A DNA stretch of 64,000 nucleotides. Origin: Camellia lanceoleosa (taxonomy: Eukaryota > Streptophyta > Magnoliopsida > Ericales > Theaceae). Below are positions 35,701 to 48,287 of this stretch, in pieces. The position numbers were made by a program, and so were the translations under genes. The stretch is taken from positions 10,833,273 to 10,897,272 of the forward strand of contig CM045767.1 in assembly GCA_025200525.1 (NCBI GenBank). Reading direction: 5' to 3'. The notes under the pieces were generated by a model. That model did no database searches. It was not told the origin of the DNA and saw nothing but the letters and a program-made list of their open reading frames with translations. Every line of letters begins with the position of its first letter. Position 1 is the first letter of the stretch.

Positions 35701-38700
35701 TTTAATTAAAAAGAGTAAAATGATACTGAGTGATAATTTAAAAGATTAAAGTATAATTTACCTAAATACAAATGAAGTGAGTTGAATTAAGTTGAGTTGG
35801 ACTAACCAACGTGTTGATTACAAAGAGTCAATTGCTTTTGCAGGTGGCTGTGTATGTTGCTGACCACATGAGCCAAGCTGGAAAGCTCATTCGCCTCTTT
35901 AGTCGATGCTATGTACCTGACACCAATGGTAAAATTTAGGAATAATTACACTCACTTCCTATACGATTTAAAAATAACGGTTTTGCCTTATAGCCCCAGT
36001 GGGGGTCGCACCCCTAGTGAGGTGGCGCGCCCCCACTGGCTGAGACCCAAAAAAAAAAAAAAAAACTGTTTTTTTTTTACCAATCCCGGAGTGACACCTC
36101 ACTGGGGGTCAACCCCCAATGGGATAGGAAGCATTTTTGTAAAAATAATTATACAAAAAAAAAAGAAGTGAATTTTTATATTTTTAATAAAGTTAAAAGA
36201 GTTGAAACTAATATGATAGTAGATTGATAATAAAATAAATAAAGATAAATATATATATATATACTAGTTAAAAATATATGAGAACATTTATTTTTTTATT
36301 CATACGAATTGTTGATGAAAAATGTCTTAAATATTATATGAATTTTAATTTTATTGGAGATTAATATAATTATATAAAAAAATATAAAATTATCACTATT
36401 GTTCTCAAACCTCACGAGCAGTGAGTGTAATTTATTTTGAAATTTATTAAACATAATTTGTAGTTTTTTTCTGTTTGACAATTAAAAATAAAATAAAATA
36501 GAAAAAAAATAAAATTTTAGGGGGAAAATCTAAACAAATAAAAATAAACTAAACTACAGGTAAAATTACAGCTGCCCAAAATTTTAGTCGGGACAAATCA
36601 AACACATTTTAAAAACATTTTACTGCCAATTTTGAGAAAAAAAAAAAAAAAAAATTAAAAACCAAATATGAAAATACAATTTTCCAGAACAGGGCTCTTC
36701 AGAGGGTCTCTCCAATGTGCTGACATGGGCTTCCCATCTGCTCAGTTTGTAAGTTCTTTATTTGTTAGGTTTATTTGTCTTTAATAAATTTTTTTAAACT
36801 TTGAGTAAAAAAGTATATTTTTTAAGTTCATAAAAATTAGAAAATATCAAAATTAAAAAAAAAAAGTCCACTAAAAATGTTTTAAAAAATAATAATAATA
36901 ATAATTTGTTGAAAAATACCTTAAAAAGTTGGGTTGTTTTGTCTTCAATGGAATTTTTTTTTCAAAATTTGGATTTTTTAATTTTTGAGATTGTCTAGTT
37001 TAGATGGAACTAGAAAGTTAAAAAAATTGACCTGAAAAACAAAAATCAGGCTAAACAACAAGCAAATTTATAAGCAATAGAGTTTAAAAAAAAAATAGGC
37101 CGTTTGACAAACAAGGCCGGTCCAATCATTTTCTTTTGAGCATGTGGTTCATCAAAATCACATAATATTTTGAGACAACTCAATAATTTTTGGAGAAGAA
37201 CATACTCGGGTCTTCTGATAGTAATGTTTACGATTTGTGAAGCACATGTCACAATGCTCCGAATCGTCCAGTAAATGAAGGAGGGGTTTACAATCTCCAG
37301 CATGTTGGAGGTGATGTGCTCAGGTGGAAGCTCCTTGAACTCGACAATGTACTTGGTCACATCCATCATGGCCTTGATGAGGTCAGTCAGTGCCTCAAAC
37401 GTTGGTTTTAGAGAGTGGGCTTGGTTGAGCAAGTACTGGGCAAGCCTGGTCATGAATTGGGGTCGCCGCTGGTACTGCATCCACGAGTCGCCCCATTGAA
37501 TGGAAAATGCTGCTAAGGCTATCACAACCTTGGCATCCCATGAGTAGCTAGAGAGTATTTTGAAGAGTTCTAGAGTTGTTGTGTGAGCATCTGAACCGCT
37601 TAAACAATTGCTAGAGATCTGTTACAACTAAGCTTCAGATTACTTTCGGCAACAAATTAGAAGTTAGTGAGTTTTTGGGGTTGGTTCTTTTAATTATTTT
37701 TTGTTTTTTGTTTTTTTTTTTCCATTTTTAATGAACTTTTTATGAAAAATTTCAAAATACTCTACACTTCTGGATTCTACTCGACTAAATAGATTGAAAC
37801 TATAAAAAAATTGAAAAGAAAAGTCTAGAAAGGACCACAAAAAAATAAATAAATAAATAATATTAGTCTTCTCGGCTTTTTTTTATTTACATTTTTTTTT
37901 ACTTTTTAAATTTGTCTACATAAAATAGATCTGAAATTGACATTATTTTTTTTTAAAATCACTATAAAGATAAAAAAATTTAATAAAATAAAGTGAAATT
38001 TTTAGTTGTATCTCAAACTTCGCCTTAGAGCATTCGCATCAAACTAACTAAAGACGTTTTTTAGCTAGTTTGATGATACTGTTCATCAAAAACAGGCCTC
38101 CATCAATCTCGCTACTAATTTACGAGTGTTATATAGTAACTCGTTACAACAAGCGAGGCACTGTTCATCGCTACAACACAGAGATTAGTGTTACCGAATG
38201 TCCGGGTGGAAGTCCAGCCGGTCAACAGGTCAACGACCAATTTTTTTTTTTTTTTTTTTGTTAAGAATTGTTTGATTGGTAACTTATCAATTTAATTATT
38301 TAAAAAAAAAAAAAAAAAGACTAACAAACACAATAAGAAAATAATATTTAATAAGAATAAGTTAGAATAAAGAATTTGATGCAGCAGATGTTAAAAAGTG
38401 ATTAGCTAAAATAATGAAATAGCTTTAATTTGACTAAAAATTTAAAGAATTTGGTGTGGATGCTCTTAGTATGAAAAAAAAAAAAAAAAATGTGGTGGTC
38501 CCAAAATTTCTCCACGAGAGGCATGTATGGAATTTTTTAAATTTTACTGTAATGCTTCTATGCATGGTTGAAGTGTAACAAACAATATATAGATTGACCT
38601 TAAATAATAGTTGGGTAAAAAAATACAATAAAATTGAACTTCACAAAAATTTTGATCTTTTGATAAATATTTATTAAACTTCCTACAAATTGTTATTTTC

Positions 38701-39211
38701 CTAATAAAATACCTTGGAAGAAATTTTATTAATTGGGTCTGCCAAAAGTTCAACGACGCCACGGATGCTTCTTTCGAGGGTGTTGTCGTCCAGGGCATGG
38801 CTTTGTGACCGAGTTACCTACACAAGCAATCATGATTACTCAGACATAATTGTTGAGAAAGTTACGATTTTATGAAATCAAAATGACAAATGACGCTTAT
38901 TTTGGGAATCATTTGTGTAATTAATTAAACATTTCCAAAACAAAAACAAAAACAATACCAAATAGCACAAATAAAGGAGAGTAAATTCATACATTGGCAA
39001 GGCCAAGTCCAAGAATATCGGAAGGGGTGTAATGGTGAAAGATGTCCTCAATGGGATAGAGGAGTACTTTGACATCAAATTCACGGCCATCAGGGGAATG
39101 GCTGTTCTGGATTTGCTTAATCATTTCTTTCTCGTAGGACCTCGAGAACATCTGAATGTTACTCCTTGTCTGCTGCATCATAGAATCAGCTGGTATTGTT
39201 GCAGAATCCAT
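32785..39211 (-). CDS. Sieve element occlusion (SEO) protein, seven exons
   Basis: Exons on the minus strand: 39211-38993, 38817-38713, 37618-37206, 35916-35807, 35021-34900, 34491-34000, 33399-32785. All introns are GT-AG and the phases match throughout, giving 691 residues, near the 700-800 usual for the family. The N-terminal SEO domain spans exons 1-5 (LLYPIEDIFHHYTPSDILG, LLADPINKISSK, YSWDAKVVIALAAF, LSSLAHVVSNIHSHLQKQL). Exon 6 is the thioredoxin-like middle (VLLLISDLDLS, YEVVWFPVMDRTTPW). Exon 7 is SEO_C, starting at KYICLYGGDDLEWIQRFT and ending with the cysteine-rich VVCVECGRPMEKFIMYRCC. SEO proteins form P-protein filaments that plug injured sieve tubes. The junction of exons 4 and 5 seems about six residues short for the family. 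No stop or frameshift is seen, so it looks functional. Confidence 0.9.
33697..33987. repeat. Inverted-repeat element in SEO intron 6
   Basis: The left half (tttgattcctattattttaa, aattgaacaa, cttcaagtctaa, ttccgtc) is mirrored by the right half (gacggaat, ttgttcaagttgagataata). Together they form a long imperfect hairpin of MITE type. Boundaries are approximate. Confidence 0.5.
35281..35762. mobile_element. MITE in SEO intron 4
   Basis: Ends gggtaaatta and taatttacc, with extended inverted similarity of about 45 bp (the left actattaatcagtatcac matches the inverse of gatactgagtgataattt). No coding capacity. It is contained in the intron and spares both splice sites. Confidence 0.6.
35985..36180. 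repeat. GC-rich hairpin in SEO intron 3
   Basis: Perfect 10-bp arms ccagtggggg (35996-36005) and cccccactgg (36030-36039) enclose a second complementary set, followed by a related block (cactgggggtcaaccccc). It stands out in AT-rich intron sequence and is probably a small transposed repeat. Confidence 0.5.
38028..38465. mobile_element. Tourist-like MITE in SEO intron 2
   Basis: Inverted ends gagcattcgcatc and gatgctc (inverse gagcatccacacc), flanked by tta on both sides (38025-38027, 38466-38468), as for PIF/Harbinger elements. 438 bp, no transposase. Confidence 0.6.
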
Positions 39212-39311
39212 GGAGGAGGAAAAATATAATCTCTTTCAATGGCAGATGAAATAAGAGAATGATAGCTTCTTGTGATGGTGGTGGTGGTCTCTGTTTGGCT
39301 TGCTTTCAAGT

Positions 39312-39320
39312 CTTTTTATA
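39312..39320 (-). promoter_or_regulatory. TATA box of the SEO gene
   Basis: TATAAAAAG on the minus strand, about 100 bases before the ATG at 39211. Transcription would start roughly 30 bases downstream, leaving a short leader. Confidence 0.55.
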
Positions 39321-39499
39321 GTTAGTTAAAAGGATAATAATGGTACAAAGGCTAAGTGGATCGAGTACCTTGCTTCCAATGTGGTTTAAATTTAGCATCT
39401 TTTGGTAAATTTTTGTTTTCTATTATCTGTTTTTGTTTTGATTTTTAAATTGGAAATGGAAATTCGTTTGAGACATTATAGAATGGATTCTAAGGTTTT

Positions 39500-40043
39500 T
39501 AAAATTTTTGGAAACAAAAAAAATGAAGATAGTGCATAGTAGAATTTTTAAAATATGATTTAAGAATAAAGTTGTATTTTGAGTTTGTGAGTTTTGAAAT
39601 AATGATTTGAGTGTAGAAAATTTGTTTGGTTATAAGTTTTGAATTGAGTTTTGAGATGAGTGTTGAATTGAATTTTGAATGTTTGATATGACATGAAATA
39701 AGAAAATTTATTTGGTTATGAGTTTTGAAAAGAGTTTTCAAAACTTAATTTAAAAAGTTATAACTCATAACCAAACACATAATTCAAAACTCTATTGAAA
39801 ATTCTGTTCAAAACTCATAACCAAACTATTTTTGAAATTCAATTCAAAAAAATAATTATTTTAAAAAATAACATAAATTTTTTTTAATTGAAAATATTAC
39901 AAACAAAATATTTTTTTTTTTCAAAATAAATATTCAATTACTGCTTTAAAATAACTTTTGATTGTATATATGGTTGGAATTATTTTTTTCAACTATTTTT
40001 TATTTAAAATATAAAAAAAGTATATTATTTTTGTTAAAAAAAA
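39500..40043. repeat. Low-complexity inverted repeat with gttttgag motifs
   Basis: Strings such as ggttatgagttttgaa (about 39650-39740) are mirrored by ttcaaaactcataacc (39800-39830). Related motifs recur at 40560-40640, on the far side of the MITE at 40044. This suggests one foldback element later split. No gene. Confidence 0.45.
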
Positions 40044-40390
40044 AGGGTAAATTACAAATACACTTCCTGCGGTTTGCTTAAAATACGAATTGCTCCTGTG
40101 GTTTGGAAAATTACAAATACCTCCCAGTCAAAATTTTTTATTTAACAGAATTAATTGAAAAAGAGAAATTTCTAACTGTTCACCTATACAATAATAAAAT
40201 TATCTGAATTATTAATTGAAATAAAATTTTAATATTATTAAATACCATTAATTAACTTGATGATTTATTAATAAAAGGACTCATTTGTTATGAAATTAGA
40301 AATCTTAGGGGATATAATGTAATTTCTAGAATCACAAGGAGTAATTTTTAATTTAAGTAAACCTCAAGAGGTGTGTTTGTAACTTACCCT
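40044..40390. mobile_element. MITE with about 36-bp inverted ends
   Basis: Left agggtaaattacaaatacac and right, inverted, agggtaagttacaaacacac continue in similarity for about 36 bp (cctgcggtttgctt against cttgaggtttactt). The A-rich flanks prevent a clear target duplication. Confidence 0.65.
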
Positions 40391-40813
40391 AAAAAAAATC
40401 AAAAACAAAATTCCCTTTTTTTTTTTTTGCCAATTGCCAAAAAAAATGTTTCGGTCAATCGGCCAGACGTCTAGGAGGATGACCGGGTAGACCCAAGGAA
40501 CGCTTTTCAAAATTCAAAATTATAAATAAAAAAAAAAAAACTCTCTTTTCCAAACAGAAGCTAAAATGAGTTTTGAAATGTTATATTGAAATGAATTTTT
40601 TAAAATTTTAACCAAACAAAGCATTGAAAACAATTCTGAAATCATATTTCTAGAGCTGCTCCAAACACAACCAAAATTTTGCGTGTTCTCAAAATAAATT
40701 TTCTCTTCTTTTTCCCATTATTTTGGCCACCACTCATCACTACCTCTATCAACCACCCATTGCAAGCCAACCTTCGACCAACTTTCAATAATTTTCCAAT
40801 GGGCTCTGACAAT
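40391..40813. other. Spacer without a recognisable gene
   Basis: AT-rich, with A and T runs. It contains a short ORF that runs into the CACTA element and is not supported. Nothing else is recognised. Confidence 0.4.
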
Positions 40814-41150
40814 CACTACAACAAAAAGCATTTTTGGCGACGTTTTTTAGCAACCAAATTGAATTTAGTTGCCAATTGTATGTTTTTGGCGATAATATAC
40901 GTGTTGGTCGCCAAAAAATACACTATTAACAACAAATATCTCAATTGGTCGCCAAAAATGGTTGGCGCCAATTTAATTTTTTGCGCGGGAGTGCTAAAAA
41001 AGTTTTGGTGACCAAATTAATATATGGCGACGAAACTGCTTGTCGCCAATTGTGACTTTTTGGCGACGGAATTAAAATAGTCGCTGAAAGGTGAATGATA
41101 TTTATGGCAACATAATGATTTTCGTCGCCAATAAATATCTTGTCAAAACG
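40814..41150. repeat. Left subterminal repeats of the long CACTA
   Basis: Repeated ttggcgac, gtcgccaa and related forms in both orientations, with a ggcgccaatttaatttttt block also seen near 12150. Confidence 0.6.
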
Positions 41151-42674
41151 ACGTCATTTTGAATCTGTCTTTTTTTTTTTTTTTTTAATGACCTTTAGAT
41201 GAATAAACAAGATTGACCTAATAATATTCATCTCATTCCACAACCTGAAGCGGCACTTGAAGACAAAGGTATGTCTTCTCTCCTCTTCTTCATCTCTCTT
41301 TCCTCTCCTCTCCTCTCCTTCTCCCTCTCACTCTCACTCTCTCACCTTTGTCTCATCTTCCTCTTTCTTCTTTATCATCAATTTCATTCTCTTGTTCGGC
41401 ATTGTAGAACACAACACAACATTGATATTGGGATGATTTTTCCCTCACTCTCTCACACTCTCTCATCTTCCTCTTTTCTTCTTTGTCATCAATCTAATTT
41501 TTAGGATGATATTACGATTTTTCGACTGATATTGTGATTTTTGATGATATTGTGATTTTCTAGTGATATATTCTAATTTTTGGACTGATTTTGGAACTGA
41601 TTTTTGGGATTGGTATATTCTGAATTTTGGACTGATTTTGGAATTGATTTTTGGATTTTGGGACTAATATTACGATTTTGTATTTTTGGGGTGACCGATA
41701 TTATAATTTTGGGACTGATTTTGGGGCTGATATTTTGATTTTGAGATTGATTTTGGAACACAAGACAACACTTCGTTGTTTGTTTGTTGTTGTTGTTCAT
41801 TTCAAAGGCTCATAGACAATACTTAGTTGTTCATTTTGATTTTGGGTGATTTAATTTGGGCAATACTATTGTGTACCCATCATCTTCCTTGTCGACACAA
41901 CCCTATGGTGGGTATGGATCATATGGTTTAGGAGGGTATAGTAGTTTCAGGCTCTAAATTTGAATGCGTAGGAGGATAGAATTGGGAGATAAGTTATGTA
42001 TCCTATTCTATTCTAGTCGGAGTTGAGTTTCCTTTTCCCACCATTTACCCTGAAATTGTTGTTAGAATGAGTGTAGTCTGTGTAAAAGCTTATCCTTCTG
42101 TTTTTATTTTTTTGAACTGAATATATATCAGTAAAGTTGTTGAACTGATAGTATGATGTTAGTACGTGGCTAAGCATTGAAGAATCCAAAAGTGCAACCA
42201 ATAAGAAATGTGGAAGATAGAACTGATAGTATGCGTTTTTCTTTTTTTTCTTTTTGACTTGGGGCAGTAAGGCTATGTGATTGTTGGTTTTGGGAGTGGA
42301 ATTGGATCCATAGTAAATTTAATTACACATTTTTTACAAAATAAAATAGAAATGTAAGCAAAAATATTATTATTAATAATAACACTTTCTTCATTTATTA
42401 TACTAATTCCATACATGGCACATCCATGTTTCAATCTGAATTTTAGAGATTTATTGAACATGCACTGGCTTTTCCTCTTCTTTCTTGGAGTTTGGTCGAA
42501 TGTCATTTATTTACTTGCTGATAAATTTGTGAGCTAGGATATATTAGGTTCCATGTATTAAGCCGAATTAACTTATTTTGTCACTGTAGCAATTGGTAAC
42601 AACTCTCTCTGTCTCTCTTTACTTGATATATGAAAATTGTTAATAATATCAACATTTTTTAATATTATGCTTGT

Positions 42675-42717
<43 letters not shown>

Positions 42718-44248
42718 AAAATGCATATTAATTCAAGTTTAATTGTTTTTCAAAGCTCTAGCTTGTCCTTGACCTCAGCACCTTTAGGTAATTGAGTTGA
42801 ATTTGAATTTCTCAGATCTTTAACCTCAGCTTGTTTAGGTAATTGAGTTGAATTTGAATTTCTCAAATCTTTGACAAGCTACACATGATTTATTACTGTT
42901 GAATATACTCCATGCTTGTTATATCCTGCTAAAAACGGTGCCATTAGTAGAGGCATATAACATTCATTTCATGTCCACTCTCTATTAATTTCATGTATAG
43001 TGCGATTTTAATTTAAACTTTGATTTACAATTCAAATGTTATAAGTTATTGGCTAATGCAAAGAGATAAAAAAAAAAAAGCTGCAATCATTCGTTGGGGG
43101 CAATTACTACATCAAGTAAGCTTTGACTATATTTTAGGGCATTTTTAATTTATTTATCAAGTTAGTCATTTTAGTTTCTACACCTATGATCTTGAAACTA
43201 TATAACCTTATTAAATTTAATAAGTCTAGTTGTCAAAAAAATGGGACTAGATACGTCATTTAGCAACTTGACTATTTTAGTTTATTTTTTAATTTTTTTA
43301 TGAAATGAAAAAGAATTATGTTTTGGATGATTTGTGGATGTTTTATTTTTTTATTTTTTTGTAGGTGAATAGATAATTGTAAAAGAAAAAGTTGTTGATT
43401 AATGTATAGGACATGACATTTTGTTTTATTAATTTTTTTTTCTATTGACTATTTAGCCAAAATATAAGTCCCAAACAGGCCTAAGAGCATCAATATGAAA
43501 CTAGTTAAAATTTTATTACCATTTGAACTTAAAAATTACTTTTGTCTATTTTGGTTTTACATCTTTTTAAATACATTCTCCAACAAATTTTTTATTATTT
43601 CTCTATACTATTTAAATATTATTTTATTCATTTTAATTTAAAATTATTTTTATAATAAACTCAACACAATTAATTCTAAAATATAAAAAGTAATACTTTT
43701 TTAATATTGGCTAAAGTAAACTACAAGCTACATTTGTTGAGTCAAACCATCAAAACTAAAATGACTAACTTGATAACTAGAGACTCAATGTTTACCTAAT
43801 GTTTTGAGCATTCATGATATGACAAACACTTAGATGACTCAAGGAACTATTTGACATGTAAACATTAGAAGACCAAATGTGATTATTAGGGATGGCTGCT
43901 ATATTTGGTTTCAAAATCTCAATTTTATGTCTAACTCAACAAAGAAATACGTCAAATAGCTAAAATAGATGAATATGCTTTTCCAAGAATAAGTAAACTG
44001 ACATGTAACAATTTCAAGACCACAATTTATATAGCAATTGTAATCTATATATCAATTTCATCACTTACTATATGATTTTTTTTTCACCCTTTACTCTAAA
44101 TTGCATATTTTACTTGAATAGTAATTCTTGTTTATCACTTACTATTGTGATGCATCATTTGGTCATGAAAGGGATGCGGAACCATAATCTTGTAAATTCT
44201 CTAATTCAAAGGAATTTCACATAACCATGGCTTTGTAGGTGACCAAAT
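41151..44248. other. 5' region of the long CACTA, no gene seen
   Basis: Contains (tc)-rich tracts at 41278-41345, a run of imperfect units like ttttggactgattttgga (41570-41760), a (ct)n microsatellite at 42680-42712, and a block at about 42255-42380 that recurs at 51385-51500. Probably promoter, leader and intron sequence of the transposase gene. Confidence 0.45.
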
Positions 44249-47200
44249 ATGGACAAGAGTTGGATGTTACTTAAGAATAGGATGAGTTCCCAGTATCAAG
44301 ATGGGGTGAAGGCTTTTGTTCAATTTGCAATGATGAATGTGGGGCCAAATGATAAGATTCGTTGCCCTTGTATGGACTGTTTGAATTGTGAACGACATAC
44401 TTGTAAAATTGTGGAGTATCATTTAGTTGTGAAAGGGATGTCCCCTTCTTATAAGACTTGGGTGCATCACGGGGAATCTGTTCCCATGAATCAATCTCAT
44501 GCATTGAATGATGACAACCACAATGACTTTGGAAGTGTTGGGGATAGAATGGAAGCAGAGAGAGGCGAAGATCAAGATGAAATCCTAAATTTGTTAGAAG
44601 ATGTTTGCATGGGGACTACCATAAATGATGATGAAAATGAAGAGGATGAGGAGGACGGTGACGGTGACAATGACAATGACGATGATGTGGCTAACAATGT
44701 TGAAAAAGAGGGCGTGCCCAACTTTAACAAATTGTTGAATGATGCTCAAAGAGAGTTGTACCCTGGGTGTCGTAAGTTTTCTCTTTTATCATTTGTTGTT
44801 AAGATGCTTCATGTGAAGGTGTTGAACAATTGGATCAATAAGTCATTCAACATGTTGTTGGGGATATTAAAGGACCTTCTACCAGTAAGTGATCAAGTGA
44901 TTCCATGGACCCTTTATAAAGCCAAAAAATTCTTACGTGCCTTAGGCTTAGGATATGTCGATTCATGCATGCAAGTATGATTGTGCACTTTTCTAGAAAG
45001 AGAATGCAAATTTAGAGAATTGTCCGATTTGTCAAGAGTCTAGATACAAGTCAAATTATGGAAAATGTAAAAAAATTCCTCACAAGACCTTAAGATACTT
45101 CTCGTTGACATCAAGGTTGCAGAGATTATATATGTCGAGAAAAACAACAATAGATATGAGATGGCATAAAGAGAAACGAGTAGATGATGGGATATTAAGA
45201 CACCCAGCTGATGGTGAGGCATGGAAGGATTTTGATAGGCAACATCCTTTGTTTTCCCCAGAGAGTCAAAATGTGAGGTTAGGGCTGGCCACTGATGGTT
45301 TCAATCCTTTTGGAAACATAAGCAACTCGCACAGTATGTGGCCTGTGATTATTATGCCTTACAACTTGCCTCCTTGGAAATGTATGAAACAATCATTTAG
45401 TATGCTGTCATTGCTTATCCCTGGACCACAAGCACCAGGGAGAGATATCGATGTTTGCATGCGACCATTAATTGATGAGTTGAAGGAGTTGTGGGAAAAT
45501 GGTGTGCTTAAATTAAGTTTTCAAATGCATGCAGCTGTTATGTGGACAATTAATGACTTTCCCGCATATGGCAACTTGTCAGCATAGAGTACGAAAGGTT
45601 ATTTGGCTTGTCCCACCTGTAACAAAAATGCTTCCTCACAACAGTTGAGAGGTAAGATAGGGTACACAGCTAAATGCGTTACACTGATACCACCCTTGGC
45701 GGAGGAGTTGACTTTATAATGGTAAGACTGAGTTCCTGTCAAGACCTTTAGAGTTATCAGGGAAACAAATCTTAGAACAATTGGATTCAGGAACATTCAA
45801 ACCATTTGGAAAGCATCCAACCAATAAGAAAAGAAAAAGGGAAAATCCAGTATTGAACTGGATAAAAAAAAAAAAGTATCTTCTTTGAGTTGCCATATTG
45901 GAAAACACTTAAACTCCGACACAACTTCGATGTTATGCACATAGAGAAGAATATATGTGATAGTTTGCTTGGAACATTACTGAGTATAGATGGGAAGAAC
46001 AAAGACACAGAAAAAGCACGCATGGATTTGGAAGATATGAAAATAAGGAAGGAGTTGCACTTAAAAAGGCGTGCCGATGGGTCTTTTGAAAAGCCCCTAG
46101 CATTGTACACTTTGTCCTCAGATGAAAGATATGATTTTTGTGAGTTTTTAAAGTCAATTAAGTATCCTGATGGTTATGCAGCAAACATCTCAAGGTGTGT
46201 GAACACAAAAGGTGATAAGTTAACGGGCCTAAAAAGTCATGATTGTCATGTCCTCATACAGCGACTTTTTCCCATTGGAATGCGTGGATATCTTCACAAT
46301 GATATTTGTGTCGCATTATTTGAGTTGGGAAATTTCTTCCAAGTGCTTTTCTCGAAGACATTGAAGATGAAGAATTTGGAAATATTAGAAGATCGCAAAA
46401 TATTCATACTATGCAAGTTAGAAAAAAATTTTCCACCAACATTTTTTGATGTGATGGTCCATTTGGTGATTCATTTGCCGCATGAAGCCATTCTTGGTGG
46501 GCCTGTGCAATATCGGTGGATGTACCCCATTGAAAGGTACTTACTAACTTATTAAAACACTAGAATACTTAAATTGTAGCACAACCTGTATATAAATTCA
46601 TAAAAATGTGAGTGTGTGTGTAATAAGATTATTCTATTGTTTGTTTCATAGGCTACTTGGAACTTTAAAAGGATATGTTGCAAATCGAGCTCGTCCAGAA
46701 GGTTCGATCACAGAAGCTTATGTTGTCAAGGAGTGTCTCACATTTTGCTCAATGTATCTGGGTGGATTGAAACTGTATTTAATCGAGAGGAACGGAATGT
46801 TGATGTTAGTGTGCATGAGTTGGGGTTAGAGGTCTTTGCGCAAAATGTTCATCCTTTTGGGCTAATTACAAGGGTTTCTAATGTGTCTAAAAAAGAACAT
46901 GAAATGGCTCATTGGTTTATCTTGAATAATAGCCTTGAGCTGGACCATTATCTAGAGTACGTTCTTAATATTGTTTTTTTTTTTTTTTTTTTGTAGAATT
47001 ATGTTTTCAATATAATATGTCACTTATGAATCATATGTTTGTAAGTAGGCAACACAAGAATCTTTTAGAAAATGAAGGTGTACGTGACATCACAAATAGA
47101 CAGAAAAAAGAATTCCCCAAGTGGTTCAAAGAACATGTAAGATATAATCCCAAACTTTATTCAGCTACACTTATATGAATACTAACATAATTATTGAAAT

Positions 47201-47920
47201 TGATGTCGTTATGTAGATGAACCAATTACGAGCTCAAGGATTACCAGAAGCAACTGATGATTTGTGGTCAATAGCAAATGGTCCTAGTGTGAATGTTAAT
47301 TTGTATTCAGCTTGCATTTCCAATGGTGTTCGATTTCATAGTAAGGATCGTGATAGTAGTCATAAATGCCAAAATAGTGGGTTAGTTATGGAAGGGGAGC
47401 ATGAGAGACAAACAATTAACTTTTATGGGTACTTGAATAGAGTGTGGGAGATGCATTACATACTTGGACATCGAGTTGTTTCATTCCAATGCGAATGGTT
47501 TAATACTGGTAGCAATAGAACATTACATACCGATACACATTGCACAAGTATTGATATTAGAAGTAGATGGTATAAAGATGATCCATTTGTCTTACCAAGT
47601 CATGTGAAACAAGTTTTCTACATTGATGATACAAAGTTAGGCGGACATTGGAAAGTCGTAGAAAGACTACAACATCGAGGAATATGGGATGTACTAGAAC
47701 AAGATGGCTTTGAACACGATAATGTATTGCAACAAAATGAAACAAGCGATCTTTGTCGGTGTGCGTTGAAGACCCCGTGACAATCTCACTTCATAGGAAT
47801 GACATTGATCCTCAAATTATCCCAAGTGAGGTGGTTTTACAATCAGTTAGTCGAGCACACAACGATGGTGTTGATAAGGAAGAGGGGTGCGATAATGAAG
47901 ATGATTACTACGAGCATTGA
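44249..47920 (+). pseudogene. TNP2-like CACTA transposase, degenerate
   Basis: Order of parts: Transposase-associated N-terminal domain (MDKSWMLLKNRMS, IRCPCMDCLN, then HLVVKGMSPSYKTWVHHGES); an acidic stretch (44560-44700); the Transposase_21 core (LATDGFNPFGNIS, NLPPWKCMKQSF, ACPTCN, FDVMHIEKNICDSLLGTLL); DUF4218 (DVMVHLVIHLPHEAILGGP, then LGTLKGYVANRARPEGSI after an intron); and DUF4216 (47400-47700, FQCEWFN, VLPSHVKQVFYIDD). Stops replace tryptophans at 44994 (TAG) and 45585 (TAG). Frameshifts lie near 44960, 46762 and 47750. The complete domain set shows it descends from an autonomous element. It should no longer give an active enzyme. Confidence 0.85.
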
Positions 47921-48287
47921 CTATCCGAGAAGATGAGCTACATAATCATTTTGATTGTAATATAGATTTTGACATAGAACTTTAATTGTTGTGTCATTTT
48001 TATGTTTTTATGACACTGTTGTTTAAGTGCCTTTTAGTTTAAGTACAATGACAATTCAAAAAGATTTTTTTTTTTTCTTTTTTTGTTTTGTTTTGTATAT
48101 GTGTGTTTGTGTGTGTCCCTATCTGTCTCTCTCTTTGTCTATTTTATTTTTTTTGTTTCTTATGTTATGTTATTGTTTAGTTATCACTTATGTTCTGATA
48201 TTGATTCTATTATATAGCCATTGATATTAATGTAATTGCTTATTTTACATATGCTTCACACATGTAATTGTTGAGTTATTGTGCTAG

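Noticed and set aside
36660..36750. Possible extra SEO exon within intron 3
   Set aside because: Exons 3 and 4 join in phase and the protein aligns without a gap there. The piece reads nothing typical of SEO.
43480..43800. Second Tourist-like MITE starting taagagcatc
   Set aside because: Only one end resembles the element at 38028. No matching opposite end or duplication was seen.
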